The notes: generated by a model from the sequence alone, not told the origin. A stretch of 64,000 bases of DNA from Bradyrhizobium lupini (GCF_040939785.1 NZ_CP162553.1:1240001-1304000); one strand, 5' to 3'. Shown: positions 1-7,851, numbered from the stretch's first letter. Translations and numbers: made by a program.

Positions 1-457
1 CGGCCAGGGCATCATGGATCGCCGCGGCCAGCTTGACCGGGTCGCCATGTCCGGCGACGTGCATGTAGAACGTCGCCGGGCTCGCACGCAGCAGATGATT
101 GTGCACGGCGGTGATCTCGAGCCCGCTCGCGATCATCTTCGCCATCACCGGATTGATCTCGGTTTCGAGCAGCACAAGATCGCCCATGACCATGGCGCCG
201 CTATGCGCAGGCTTGAACGCGATCCAGCCACCGAGCGCCAGCGCCGGCTTGATCGCGACGCCGTCCAATGTCACGGAGAGATCGGTGCGGGGAAAGCCGT
301 AACGGCGGACGTCGTCCGAGACGGCGGGCTTGCGGCCCAGGGTCTCGTCCACCTTCTGCCAGTCGGCATCCTGGGCATATGCCGGGATGAAGGGGCCGAA
401 GCGAAATGCAAGAAGGCAGACGCCAATGCCGACCACGGCCCAGATGATTCTTTTCAT
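1..457 (-). CDS. DUF1259 (LppY/LpqO family) secreted protein, 3' end cut by window edge
   Basis: About 152 residues are visible before the gene runs off the left edge. The start is an ATG at 457 preceded by a GAGGAG ribosome site. Residues 1-28 form a signal peptide (basic start MKRI, hydrophobic core, AYAQ). The mature part has the family pattern: FPRTDLSVTLDG, IKPALALGGW, MVMGDLVLLETEINPVM, then TAVHNHLL and FYMHVAGHGDP, with conserved histidines that could bind metal. The family is described only as LppY/LpqO-like; full members usually contain two such repeats, so probably only the first is seen here. Function is unknown. The downstream PepSY gene lies upstream in transcription order, about 17 bases away on the same strand, so the two may be co-transcribed. 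Confidence 0.85.
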   Translation of the reverse strand, partial: MKRIIWAVVGIGVCLLAFRFGPFIPAYAQDADWQKVDETLGRKPAVSDDVRRYGFPRTDLSVTLDGVAIKPALALGGWIAFKPAHSGAMVMGDLVLLETEINPVMAKMIASGLEITAVHNHLLRASPATFYMHVAGHGDPVKLAAAIHDALA

Positions 458-473
458 CGTGCTACTCCTCGGC

Positions 474-707
474 TTAGTTTCGCTCTTTAACCCGACCACT
501 GCTGTCGACGACCAGCGTCACCGCCTTGCCGTTCTTCACCGCCTTGGCGGTGACGCCTTCAGCCGTCGACTTGATATCGCTGACTTGCGCGTAGCCGGCC
601 GCCTGGATCTTGGCGACCAACTCCTCCTGTGTCAGAGCGTGCGCGCTCGACAGCACGCCCGCGATCGCAAGCAACAGGACCGTGCGGAAGATTGCTCGTG
701 TTCGCAT
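474..707 (-). CDS. small secreted PepSY-domain protein
   Basis: A 77-residue protein. The ATG at 707 is preferred because AGGAGA lies 7 bases upstream; an in-frame ATG at 713 sits directly against that site and is too close. Residues 1-24 are a signal peptide (MRTRAIFRTVLLLAIAGVLS, cleaved near AHA). The rest reads as one PepSY-like unit: TQEELVAKIQAAGYAQVSDI, then a strand pair VTAKAVKNGKAVTLVVD and SSGRVKERN. PepSY domains are periplasmic and are often linked to inhibition of peptidases or to metal or membrane stress, but no specific role can be assigned. It probably shares a transcript with the DUF1259 gene. Confidence 0.8.
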   Translation of the reverse strand: MRTRAIFRTVLLLAIAGVLSSAHALTQEELVAKIQAAGYAQVSDIKSTAEGVTAKAVKNGKAVTLVVDSSGRVKERN

Positions 708-1187
708 GATCATTCTCCTGGTCTTGTCCTGCCCCAAGTGAAGTCCGTTTCGCGATCTTCCCCTACTCGGTGCCAACACGGCGCAACAGGCCGCGGGCAT
801 CAATGCGCACAGCGATGCGACCGGCGCGGACGCCGTGCCGAGAAATCGAGCCAGTCTGCTGGATGCAATCGAGGAAAGTATGATGACATGGTGCGCCCTT
901 GGTGATCAGGACGCGATGCTTGGGCATGTCGCCTCACGGGGAGATCGCACATCCCCGAACCCAAGTAAAAACCCGAGGGCGGCGGCTGTCAACGGGCGTA
1001 GGCTTCGGGCGGCCCACCGAAGTCGCCGACGAACGTCACAAAGAATTCACCGCTCCGCGGAACCGCGCCAGCCATGTCTTGAAACTCGCGGACGGCCCCG
1101 CTAGTGTCCTTTGCGTGGGGACAAAGCAGACTCCCCGTGAGGCCTCGGTCCAAGCTCTGCGCAGCACGCCATTCGTGGAGCTTGCGC
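708..1187. other. intergenic region between divergent units, no gene called
   Basis: About 480 bases separate the secreted-protein pair (minus strand) from the ATP-grasp operon (plus strand). Short open frames occur on both strands, including a 68-codon minus frame at 989-1195 that overlaps the ATP-grasp start, but none has a convincing ribosome site or recognisable domain. It must hold the promoters of both units. I could not pick a convincing promoter by eye. Confidence 0.5.
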
Positions 1188-2222
1188 ATGGACATCGAAC
1201 GACACCCTTCTCATCGACACACCGTCGCCATCCTCTCACGCGGAGACGCTGCCGCGCGGCGGGATGCGACGGCGCAAAACAGCCGCTTCGTACACGTCTT
1301 CGAAGCACTCGCCGCCGTCGGCATTGAAGCCCAGCCGGCGATCTATGATGAAAGCTTCGCCGAGGACGTTCGTGAACAATTGCTCGCGATTGACGGCGTG
1401 CTGGTCTGGGTCAACCCCATTCAAGACCGTCGAGATCGCGCTGGTCTCGACGCATTGCTGCGGGACGTCGCGGCTCAGGGCGTGTGGGTCAGCGCTCATC
1501 CCGATGTCATCCTCAAGATGGGCACCAAGGAGGTACTCTATCGTACCCGCTCGATGGGCTGGGGATGCGACACGGCGTTATATCAAAGCGCCGAGGCCGT
1601 GCGCGCCGAGTTGCCGACACGGCTCGCCGCTGGTCCGCGCGTGATCAAGCGCAACCGGGGCAATGGCGGCCAAGGCGTCTGGAAGGTCGAGAGTCTGCCG
1701 ACCTCCTCCATGATAAAGGTGCTGGACGCGACGAAAGACGCGCCCGAGGAACTGACGCTGGATGATTTTCTCCGTCGTTGCGCGGAGTATTTCGAGAACG
1801 GCAGCGTGATCGACCAACCATTCCAGCCTCGCTTAAGCGAAGGCGTGGTGCGTTGCTACATGGCGGGCGATCGCTGTGCCGGCTTCGGCTATCACAAGGT
1901 CAAAGCCCTGGTCGACTCGCCGGCCGCCCGTTCCGAGGCCGGACCGCGCCTCTACACCTCGAACGCAGAGCCGCGTTTCCAGCGGCTGCGTCGGTTGATG
2001 GAAGACGAGTGGACGCCCCAGCTGACGTCGTTGCTGGATATTGCGCGACTTGACCTGCCTGCGATTTGGGACGCCGACTTCATGCTTGGTCCGGTCCTTC
2101 CCGACGGGACCGACAGCTATGTCCTCGGCGAGATCAATGTCAGCTCGGTGCATCCTTATCCGGACGAGGCGCCGGCGGAGATCGCGAGGCGAGTTGCCGA
2201 TCGGCTCCGGCGCAAGCTTTGA
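1188..2222 (+). CDS. Cj0069-family ATP-grasp protein
   Basis: A 344-residue protein. I chose the ATG at 1188 (MDIERHPSHRH) because GGAG lies at a normal distance upstream; an in-frame upstream extension to 1104 has low-complexity arginine-rich sequence. Residues 13-100 form the N-terminal domain (TVAILSRGD, VLVWVNPIQD). An ATP-grasp core follows: MGTKEVLYRT (111-120), VIKRNRGNGGQGVWKV (152-167, the flexible nucleotide-binding loop), and a metal-binding end GEINVSSVHPYP near residue 318. The family is uncharacterised; ATP-grasp enzymes usually ligate a carboxylate to an amine or thiol via an acyl-phosphate. The stop is only 3 bases from the next ABC gene, so it is the first gene of a three-gene operon with a FetAB-like exporter. 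The substrate is unknown. Confidence 0.85.
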   Translation: MDIERHPSHRHTVAILSRGDAAARRDATAQNSRFVHVFEALAAVGIEAQPAIYDESFAEDVREQLLAIDGVLVWVNPIQDRRDRAGLDALLRDVAAQGVWVSAHPDVILKMGTKEVLYRTRSMGWGCDTALYQSAEAVRAELPTRLAAGPRVIKRNRGNGGQGVWKVESLPTSSMIKVLDATKDAPEELTLDDFLRRCAEYFENGSVIDQPFQPRLSEGVVRCYMAGDRCAGFGYHKVKALVDSPAARSEAGPRLYTSNAEPRFQRLRRLMEDEWTPQLTSLLDIARLDLPAIWDADFMLGPVLPDGTDSYVLGEINVSSVHPYPDEAPAEIARRVADRLRRKL

Positions 2223-2225
2223 CAC

Positions 2226-2822
2226 ATGCTGACGGTCCGCGCGCTCAAGCGCTTGCACCTCTCCGTTTCATTCGACTTGCAGGACGGCGAATGCGTCGCC
2301 CTGCAAGGGCCTTCTGGCGCCGGGAAGACCCAGCTCCTTCGCTCGATCGCGGACCTCGATCCCAACGAAGGAATGGTCGAACTGGACGGAACGCTCAGGG
2401 AGGCCATGCCCGCTCCGGCTTGGCGCAAGCGGGTGACCTACCTCGCTGCCGAGCCGGGCTGGTGGTCAGACATCGTGCAAGATCACTTCAGCTGCTGGGA
2501 TGATGCCTTACCGCTGGTCATGAGACTGGGGTTGCCGTGCAGTTGCGGTCCCTGGCCGGTCCAAAGACTGTCGACCGGCGAGCGACAACGGCTGGGGCTG
2601 GTGCGGGCGCTGATGCTGCGGTCGCGGGTTCTTCTCCTGGACGAGCCGACATCGGCCCTCGATTCGGCATCGACGGCGGCAGTGGAATCTTTGATCGCGG
2701 AACGCATTTCGAACGGAACGAGTGTCGTCTGGAGCACTCACGACAACGCCCAGGCCTGCCGCGTCGGGTCGAGGGTCCTTGTGATGAATGCCGACGGCGG
2801 GATCGAGGACAATCGGCCGTGA
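2226..2822 (+). CDS. ABC transporter ATP-binding protein, FetA/YbbL-like
   Basis: A 198-residue nucleotide-binding subunit. Visible motifs: Walker A GPSGAGKT (residues 28-35), ABC signature LSTGERQR (115-122), Walker B VLLLDEPTSALD (135-146) and H-loop STHD (170-173). The Q-loop region reads VTYLAAEPGWW, so the usual glutamine seems to be replaced. It pairs with the UPF0014 permease that follows, whose GTG start overlaps this stop. FetA/FetB of E. coli export iron and protect against oxidative stress; similar function here is inferred from permease type. Coupling to an ATP-grasp gene suggests the exported species could be a metabolite or peptide instead. Confidence 0.88.
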   Translation: MLTVRALKRLHLSVSFDLQDGECVALQGPSGAGKTQLLRSIADLDPNEGMVELDGTLREAMPAPAWRKRVTYLAAEPGWWSDIVQDHFSCWDDALPLVMRLGLPCSCGPWPVQRLSTGERQRLGLVRALMLRSRVLLLDEPTSALDSASTAAVESLIAERISNGTSVVWSTHDNAQACRVGSRVLVMNADGGIEDNRP

Positions 2823-3619
2823 GTTACATTCACTTGGCATACGGCGATTTGGTTCTGCCCGCGCTCCTTGTCGTCATGGACGGCGCTCTCTCGCTCGCTC
2901 TCCGCCTCAAGCTTGAAAAGCAGCTGGCCATCGCCACCGTGCGGATGGTGCTTCAGCTGGTGCTCGTTGGATACGTATTGACGTTCCTGTTTGCCGCGGT
3001 CTCGCCGCTCTGGACCGCCCTCGCCGCCGTCATCATGGTTCTCTTCGCGTCACGGGAAATCGTCGCTCGGCAAAAGCGACGCCTGCCGGGTATCTGGAGC
3101 TATGGCTTAGGAGCGGGATGCATGCTGCTGGCGGCCGGTACCGTCACGATGTTCGCGCTTCTGACGGAGCTACGCCCGGATCCGTGGTATCATCCGCGCT
3201 ATGCGCTGCCATTGTTGGGCATGATCCTGGGCAACACCATGACGGGAATAAGCCTGGGCCTGGACGTGCTGACGAATACACTGTTGCGCGAACGAGCCGC
3301 CGTCGAAGCTTGCCTTGCTCTTGGCGGTACCCGGTATCAGGCGTTGCTGCCGGTCCTGCGGGACGCATTGAGAAGCGGCTTCACGCCAATCATGAACAGC
3401 ATGGCTGCGATCGGCCTTGTCTCTTTGCCGGGGATGATGACCGGTCAAATCCTTGCAGGCGTCGAACCGATCGACGCCGTCAAGTATCAACTCTTGATCA
3501 TGTTCTTGATCGCCGGCGGGACGGGATTGGGGACGCTCGCCGCCGTGACGGGAGGCGCTCGCCTTCTGACCGATCATCGGCATCGATTGCGCCTCGATCG
3601 ATTTTCCACCGCCGAGTAG
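2819..3619 (+). CDS. UPF0014 ABC permease, FetB/YbbM-like
   Basis: A 266-residue inner-membrane protein with about seven hydrophobic segments. The start is a GTG at 2819 that overlaps the TGA of the ATPase gene by 4 bases, typical of translational coupling. Family hallmarks include LEKQLAIATVRMVLQLVLVGYVL, the loop MILGNTMTGISLGLD, ERAAVEACLALGGTRYQAL (likely the coupling segment), PIMNSMAAIGLVSLPGMMTGQIL and ILAGVEPIDAVKYQ. UPF0014 proteins are the membrane partners of YbbL/FetA ATPases. The C-terminus is short and basic. The gene ends 12 bases before the convergent MFS gene. Confidence 0.9.
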   Translation: MSYIHLAYGDLVLPALLVVMDGALSLALRLKLEKQLAIATVRMVLQLVLVGYVLTFLFAAVSPLWTALAAVIMVLFASREIVARQKRRLPGIWSYGLGAGCMLLAAGTVTMFALLTELRPDPWYHPRYALPLLGMILGNTMTGISLGLDVLTNTLLRERAAVEACLALGGTRYQALLPVLRDALRSGFTPIMNSMAAIGLVSLPGMMTGQILAGVEPIDAVKYQLLIMFLIAGGTGLGTLAAVTGGARLLTDHRHRLRLDRFSTAE

Positions 3620-3631
3620 AATTGCGCGACC

Positions 3632-4840
3632 TCATATCGACTTCGCCCCACCAGGCTGCACCTTCCGCGCCCACAGCAGCGCCAGCGGCCCCAGTGCAAT
3701 CCCGACCGCGAGGACGCTGAACGCCAAGAGCCAGCCGGTCGCGCTCTGCGGGCCGCCGGCTGCATCGAGGGCGGCGCCGGTGCCCCAGGCGCCGACCGCC
3801 GACAGGCCGAAGCCGACCGTCGAATGCAGAGCCAGGGTCGCGCCGCGATGTTCGGACACAGCCGCGGCCGACATGCCGGCGGTCAATGCGCCCGAATCCG
3901 CCGGCACGGTCAGGCCATAGACGAGCAGCAGCAGTGCCAGCACCCATGCCGGCGCTGTCGCGTTGAGGCCGATGACCAGCGCGACGCAAGCCGACGCGAT
4001 CATCACGACCGTGATCGCGCGATGGCGCCCGAATTTCAGCGCGGCCTCGTTGCCGAGGATGCTGGCCGGCATCGAGATCACCGCAAAGCAGAAGCTCAGC
4101 ACGACGGGGCTCAACCACGACGGGGCGCCTTGATGGGCGACGACGAAGGTCCAAAACCCGACCAGCCAGGTGCGGATGCCGTAGAGCTCGAAGCAATGGG
4201 CGCCGTAGCCGAAGATGTATCCGAGCGCCTCGCGATTGGCGAAGACGGGCGCGAAGTTGAGCAGACGCCCCGCCTTCGGCGCGGGCCGCTGCTCCTGCAT
4301 CAGAAGACACGCGAGGACCATCGCGATCGGACCGAAGCCGGTGACAAGAAAGGCGGTCCGCCATCCCCAACGGTCGGCGATCAGCTGCGCGACCAGGAAC
4401 GAGAGGCCGACGCCGACCGAGAAGCTCGACGTGTACAGCGTGACGGCGCGCGAGGTATCGCCGGCGGGAAGCCGATCCGTCAGCGCCTTCAGGCCCGGCA
4501 TGTAGGCGCCGGCAAATCCAAGCCCTCCCAGGGACCAGATCGCGGTCGCGGACCAAAACCCTTGCGCGAAGATTCCGAACGCTACGGTCGCCAGCCCGCT
4601 GACGATCGAGCCCCAGAGCAGGACGAGCCGTGCGTCGATCCGGTCGGTCAATGTCGTCAGCACGGGCACGGCGAGCATGTAGCCGAACGCGTAACCGCTC
4701 GCCATCAAGCCGCCTTCGGCCGCCGAGAGGCCCCACGCCGGCATCAGATGCTGCGCCAGATTGGCGGATAGCGTCACGTGCGGCAGCAGATTGCCGACCT
4801 GGCCGATGCACATCACCGCGATCAGAGACCGGCCGCTCAA
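3632..4840 (-). CDS. MFS transporter in arsenic cluster
   Basis: A 402-residue major facilitator with about 12 hydrophobic segments and the loop DRIDARLVLLWG between TM2 and TM3. The likely start is a TTG at 4840 (MSGRSLIAVMCIGQ), with GGGAGGACAG roughly 11-15 bases upstream; an internal ATG at residue 10 is the alternative. It is the last gene of a minus-strand unit with an ArsR regulator and a flavoprotein, so efflux of an arsenical or of the flavoprotein's product is a reasonable inference. It is not an ArsB or Acr3 pump, and no adjacent GAPDH gene is present as would be expected for ArsJ. Confidence 0.82.
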   Translation of the reverse strand: MSGRSLIAVMCIGQVGNLLPHVTLSANLAQHLMPAWGLSAAEGGLMASGYAFGYMLAVPVLTTLTDRIDARLVLLWGSIVSGLATVAFGIFAQGFWSATAIWSLGGLGFAGAYMPGLKALTDRLPAGDTSRAVTLYTSSFSVGVGLSFLVAQLIADRWGWRTAFLVTGFGPIAMVLACLLMQEQRPAPKAGRLLNFAPVFANREALGYIFGYGAHCFELYGIRTWLVGFWTFVVAHQGAPSWLSPVVLSFCFAVISMPASILGNEAALKFGRHRAITVVMIASACVALVIGLNATAPAWVLALLLLVYGLTVPADSGALTAGMSAAAVSEHRGATLALHSTVGFGLSAVGAWGTGAALDAAGGPQSATGWLLAFSVLAVGIALGPLALLWARKVQPGGAKSI

Positions 4841-4928
4841 GTTACGAATGCTGTCCTCCCGCCCCCACGCCGAAACGGCGCACGAACCACAATGGATAAC
4901 TCTCCGGCATCAGCTGCAAGAACCGACT

Positions 4929-6296
4929 TCATAAACAACCGCACCCCGAAGCGCCGGCCTTCTTTGCTGCTTCGTCGGCGGCGCAACAGGCCGTTGATTC
5001 CTGCTTCGCCGGCCCACCGCAACATCCTGATACGGCGCCGGCGGCTTCGACGCCGCCGCGCGTGCAGACGCCGGTCTCCGGTAGCACGAGCTCCACCCTT
5101 GCGGCGGCTTTCTTGTCGCCGGCGAGATCGGCCGCAATCGAGCGCACCTGCTCATATCCTGTCATCATGAGAAAGGTTGGCGCGCGACCATACGACTTCA
5201 TGCCCGCCATGTAGAAGCCCGGCTCTTCGTGCGCGAGCTCGCGGGCGCCGTGCGGGCGCACGGTGCCGCAGCTATGCTCGTTAGGATCGATCAGCGGCGC
5301 CAGGGCGACCGGCGCCTCGATAGCGGGATCGAGCCGCAGGCGCAATTCGGACAGGAACGAAAAATCGGGACGAAAGCCCGTCGAGACGATCAGCTCGTCC
5401 ACGATCACGCTCCGTCCGCTGCAACCCGAGCCGGCCGCGATCTCGAGGCGGCCCTCGGTCTCAGCCAGATGCGTGACGCCGAATTCGGTTTCCACCCTGA
5501 TCTTGCCGGAGGCAACGAGCGCAGCGAACGCACTGCCGAGCTCTCCGCGTGCAGCGAGCTTGTCAGTCCGGCCGCCACCAAACGCCTTGGCGGGATCGGC
5601 GGCGCGCAACAGCCAGATAGCTTGCGTCCCCGGCACTTCCTCGGCGAGATGCACGAGATCGATCAGTGTGCCCACCGCGGAGTGGCCAGCGCCGAGCACC
5701 GCAACGGTCCTCCCGGCATATCTGGCGCGACCGGCCCCCCGGACATCGGGCATGCCATAGGCAATGTGGCCTGCGCATTCGTGTTCACCGATTGCGGGCA
5801 GACCGTTACCTCCGGCGGGATTGGGAGAGAACCATGTGCCTGATGTATCGATCACGGCATCGGCGCGCAGCACTTCGGGACCTTTGCCGTTCTGGTAGCG
5901 AATTTCGAACGGCGCCTGCTCACGCCCTTTCGTCTTCGCCTTGTCGAAACCGACGCGGCTAATGGCCGAGACGCGACTGGATGTCCGGATCAGCTCGCGC
6001 AGCGGCGTTCGCGTCGCAAGCGGCGTCAGATATCGATCGAGCAGTTCGCCACCGGTTGGATAGGAGCCCGGGTCCGGCGAATTCCATCCCGTCGGCGCGA
6101 GCAGGCGCGCCGCGGCCTTGTCGATATTGTATTCCCACGGCGAGAACAGCTGGACATGCTGCCACTGGCGCACCGCGTGCCCCGCTTCGGATCCTGCCTC
6201 CAGAACGATGGGTGACATGCCACGCTCCAGGACGTGCGCAGCTGCTGCGAGGCCGACAGGCCCTGCCCCGATGATGGCGACCGTCTTAGCGTTCAT
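4929..6296 (-). CDS. FAD/NAD(P)-binding oxidoreductase with cysteine-rich C-terminal tail (ArsO-like)
   Basis: A 455-residue flavoprotein. The N-terminal Rossmann motif is VAIIGAGPVGLAAAAH (residues 6-21). A second nucleotide-binding fingerprint, TVAVLGAGHSAVGT, lies near residue 200, and VSTGFRPDF comes late, as in flavin monooxygenases. The last ~45 residues are unusual: after PETGVC come CCGG, CC and CGC clusters, with eight cysteines in the tail. Flavin monooxygenases (ArsO) occur in some ars operons. The tail suggests thiol binding of As(III) or a metal. It sits between arsR (upstream, 51 bases) and the MFS gene, with an operator-like sequence just upstream. The substrate is not known. 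Confidence 0.8.
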   Translation of the reverse strand: MNAKTVAIIGAGPVGLAAAAHVLERGMSPIVLEAGSEAGHAVRQWQHVQLFSPWEYNIDKAAARLLAPTGWNSPDPGSYPTGGELLDRYLTPLATRTPLRELIRTSSRVSAISRVGFDKAKTKGREQAPFEIRYQNGKGPEVLRADAVIDTSGTWFSPNPAGGNGLPAIGEHECAGHIAYGMPDVRGAGRARYAGRTVAVLGAGHSAVGTLIDLVHLAEEVPGTQAIWLLRAADPAKAFGGGRTDKLAARGELGSAFAALVASGKIRVETEFGVTHLAETEGRLEIAAGSGCSGRSVIVDELIVSTGFRPDFSFLSELRLRLDPAIEAPVALAPLIDPNEHSCGTVRPHGARELAHEEPGFYMAGMKSYGRAPTFLMMTGYEQVRSIAADLAGDKKAAARVELVLPETGVCTRGGVEAAGAVSGCCGGPAKQESTACCAADEAAKKAGASGCGCL

Positions 6297-6309
6297 TCGG
6301 CTCCTCCCA

Positions 6310-6333
6310 TACTTCTAGAATCATCGAACAATA
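6310..6333. promoter_or_regulatory. operator-like sequence upstream of the flavoprotein gene
   Basis: TTCTAGAAT followed by ATCGAA and AATAC closely matches the sequence found between the two arsR genes at 6703-6726 (TTCTAGAATATTCGAAATAC). Two copies of the same arrangement in one ars island are best explained as ArsR binding sites. This copy lies 14-37 bases before the flavoprotein start, so it could give that gene and the MFS gene their own regulated promoter. Confidence 0.5.
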
Positions 6334-6347
6334 CTAGCCAAAAAAGA

Positions 6348-6665
6348 TCACGCCGCCGTTTGCGTCGTCTTGCATCCGACTTCGTCTGCGCAGCACTCCG
6401 CCGCCAGGAAATCGACCAGACCCCGCATCGCGTCGAAGTTTGCGTGGCAAATCAGAGTCGTCGATTCCCGGACCTGGCTGACGAGCCCGACCGAGACCAG
6501 GGTCTTGATGTGATGCGACAGGGTCGACGCCGGTACCTTCAGCTTGTCCTGCAAGCGACCGACGGGCATGCCGGAGTGCCCGGCCCGGACCAGGGCCCGG
6601 TAGATCTGGAGTCGCGTCCGGTTACCCAAAGCTTCGAGGCGTGCTGCTGCGGCGTCGATCTTCAT
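6348..6665 (-). CDS. arsR: ArsR/SmtB-family repressor (minus-strand unit)
   Basis: A 105-residue winged-helix protein starting at ATG 6665 (MKIDAAAARLEALGNRTRLQ). It shows the usual start of the family, RLEALGNRTRLQIYRALV, then a recognition helix region VPASTLSHHIKTLVSVGLV (residues ~47-65) and the wing VRESTTLICHANF. A cysteine pair near the end (AAECCADEVGC) is a plausible As(III) site; it lies at the C-terminus, not in the classic alpha-3 CVC position of the E. coli plasmid protein. The longer upstream frame is not coding. It is divergent from a second arsR, with a shared 126-base control region. Confidence 0.88.
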   Translation of the reverse strand: MKIDAAAARLEALGNRTRLQIYRALVRAGHSGMPVGRLQDKLKVPASTLSHHIKTLVSVGLVSQVRESTTLICHANFDAMRGLVDFLAAECCADEVGCKTTQTAA

Positions 6666-6702
6666 GGCCTCACAATGCACCCGCTGGTCCGTGCCGTCAA
6701 CC

Positions 6703-6726
6703 GTATTTCTAGAATATTCGAAATAC
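6703..6726. promoter_or_regulatory. inverted-repeat operator between divergent arsR genes
   Basis: Arms GTATTTC (6703-6709) and GAAATAC (6720-6726) are perfect complements around the AT-rich centre TAGAATATTC. It lies 38 bases upstream of the minus arsR start and 66 bases upstream of the plus arsR start, where an ArsR dimer could repress either or both promoters. A related copy sits at 6310-6333. Confidence 0.6.
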
Positions 6727-6773
6727 TGGGGCCGGTGACGCGCTTCGGATTCAGATTGACGGAGCCGCCATAC

Positions 6774-6797
6774 TTCCATAGGTCTGGATATATGGAA
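6774..6797. promoter_or_regulatory. inverted repeat overlapping the start codon of the second arsR
   Basis: Arms TTCCATA (6774-6780) and TATGGAA (6791-6797) are perfect complements separated by 10 bases. The right arm contains the ATG of the plus-strand arsR. It is unlike the 6703 operator, so it may be bound by the other ArsR paralogue, or may fold in the mRNA and limit translation. No good ribosome site is visible before this ATG. Confidence 0.4.
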
Positions 6798-7154
6798 ACC
6801 GAAGAAGCCGTCCTGGCCCTCGCCGCCCTGGCCCAGTCGACCCGTCTTGAGGCCTTCCGGACGCTGGTCCGGCACGAGCCTGATGGTCTCGCTGCGGGCG
6901 ATCTTGCCCGGCTGTTGGAGGTCCCCCAGAACACGCTCTCGGCGCATCTGTCGATCCTGACGCGGGCACGCCTCGTCACCTCCGAGCGGCGCAGCCGCTC
7001 GATCGTCTACCGCGCCAACCTTGCCGAATTCCGCGACGTTGCGGTCTTCCTGCTGCGGGATTGCTGCGGCGGGCGGCCGGAAGTTTGCGAGCCGGTCGTC
7101 GAAACCCTGCAAGCCTGCTGCAAGCCGAGACGAAGGGAGCGGAGCCGTGCCTGA
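6792..7154 (+). CDS. arsR: ArsR-family regulator heading aqpS-arsC
   Basis: A 120-residue winged-helix regulator starting at ATG 6792 (METEEAVLALAALAQSTRLE). The HTH covers GDLARLLEVPQNTLSAHLSILTRARLV (~residues 35-61) and the wing is SERRSRSIVYRAN. Cysteines lie in RDCCGGRPEVC and in LQACCKPR near the C-terminus; paired cysteines like these are candidate As(III) ligands. The protein differs clearly from the minus-strand ArsR, so the island has two distinct repressors. Its stop overlaps the GTG start of the aquaporin gene, giving the order arsR-aqpS-arsC seen in Sinorhizobium meliloti. Confidence 0.9.
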   Translation: METEEAVLALAALAQSTRLEAFRTLVRHEPDGLAAGDLARLLEVPQNTLSAHLSILTRARLVTSERRSRSIVYRANLAEFRDVAVFLLRDCCGGRPEVCEPVVETLQACCKPRRRERSRA

Positions 7155-7851
7155 TCAATTCGATCTTCCGCGTCGCCTCGCGGCCGAGGCGCTCGGCACG
7201 GGCATTCTCGTCGCCACCGTGGTCGGCTCCGGCATCATGGCGGAGACGCTGACCAAGGATGTCGCGCTTGCGCTTCTCTGCAACACGTTGCCGACCGGCG
7301 CCATTCTGGTCGTCCTGATCACCGTGCTCGGACCGATCTCCGGCGCGCACTTCAATCCGGCCGTCACGCTGGTCTTCACCGGCAAGCGCGAGCTACCGGT
7401 GAACGACGCCGCACTTTACGTCGTCGCGCAGGTTGCCGGCGGCATCGCGGGAACGATGGCGGCGCATCTGATGTTCGGACTGCCGTTGATCGACCTCTCG
7501 GCGAAGATACGAACCGGGGGACCGCAATGGTTCGCCGAAGCCGTCGCCGCCTTCGGTCTGGTCGCGACGATCGTCGCGGGCATCCGTTTCCAGCGGGCGG
7601 CCGTCCCCTGGCTGGTCGGCCTGTACATCACGGCGGCCTATTGGTTCACGGCCTCGACCTCGTTCGCCAATCCGGCCGTGGCTATCGCGAGGTCATTGAC
7701 CAACACGTTCGCGGGCATACGTCCCACCGACCTGCCCGGATTCATTCTCGCGGAGCTCTGCGGAGCCTTTGCCGCCATGCTGTTGATGAACTGGCTGCTC
7801 GGACCGCCCCAGGCGCGAGGCCCCATCCCAATCGCGGAGACTACCTTATGA
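7147..7851 (+). CDS. aqpS: aquaglyceroporin (MIP family), AqpS-like arsenite channel
   Basis: A 234-residue membrane channel. The GTG start at 7147 overlaps the arsR stop and follows AGGGAG. Both pore motifs are present: HFNPAVT (first NPA loop) and FANPAVAIAR (second NPA loop, with the pore arginine). Six hydrophobic segments fit the family. In S. meliloti, AqpS lets arsenite made by ArsC leave the cell down its gradient and replaces an ArsB/Acr3 pump. No such pump is encoded nearby, so the same strategy is inferred. It is followed by arsC with a 4-base ATGA overlap. Confidence 0.9.
   Translation: MPDQFDLPRRLAAEALGTGILVATVVGSGIMAETLTKDVALALLCNTLPTGAILVVLITVLGPISGAHFNPAVTLVFTGKRELPVNDAALYVVAQVAGGIAGTMAAHLMFGLPLIDLSAKIRTGGPQWFAEAVAAFGLVATIVAGIRFQRAAVPWLVGLYITAAYWFTASTSFANPAVAIARSLTNTFAGIRPTDLPGFILAELCGAFAAMLLMNWLLGPPQARGPIPIAETTL

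Noticed and set aside
989..1195. 68-codon minus-strand frame in front of the ATP-grasp gene
   Set aside because: It overlaps the ATP-grasp start, lacks a convincing ribosome site and shows no known domain; a degraded fragment cannot be excluded.
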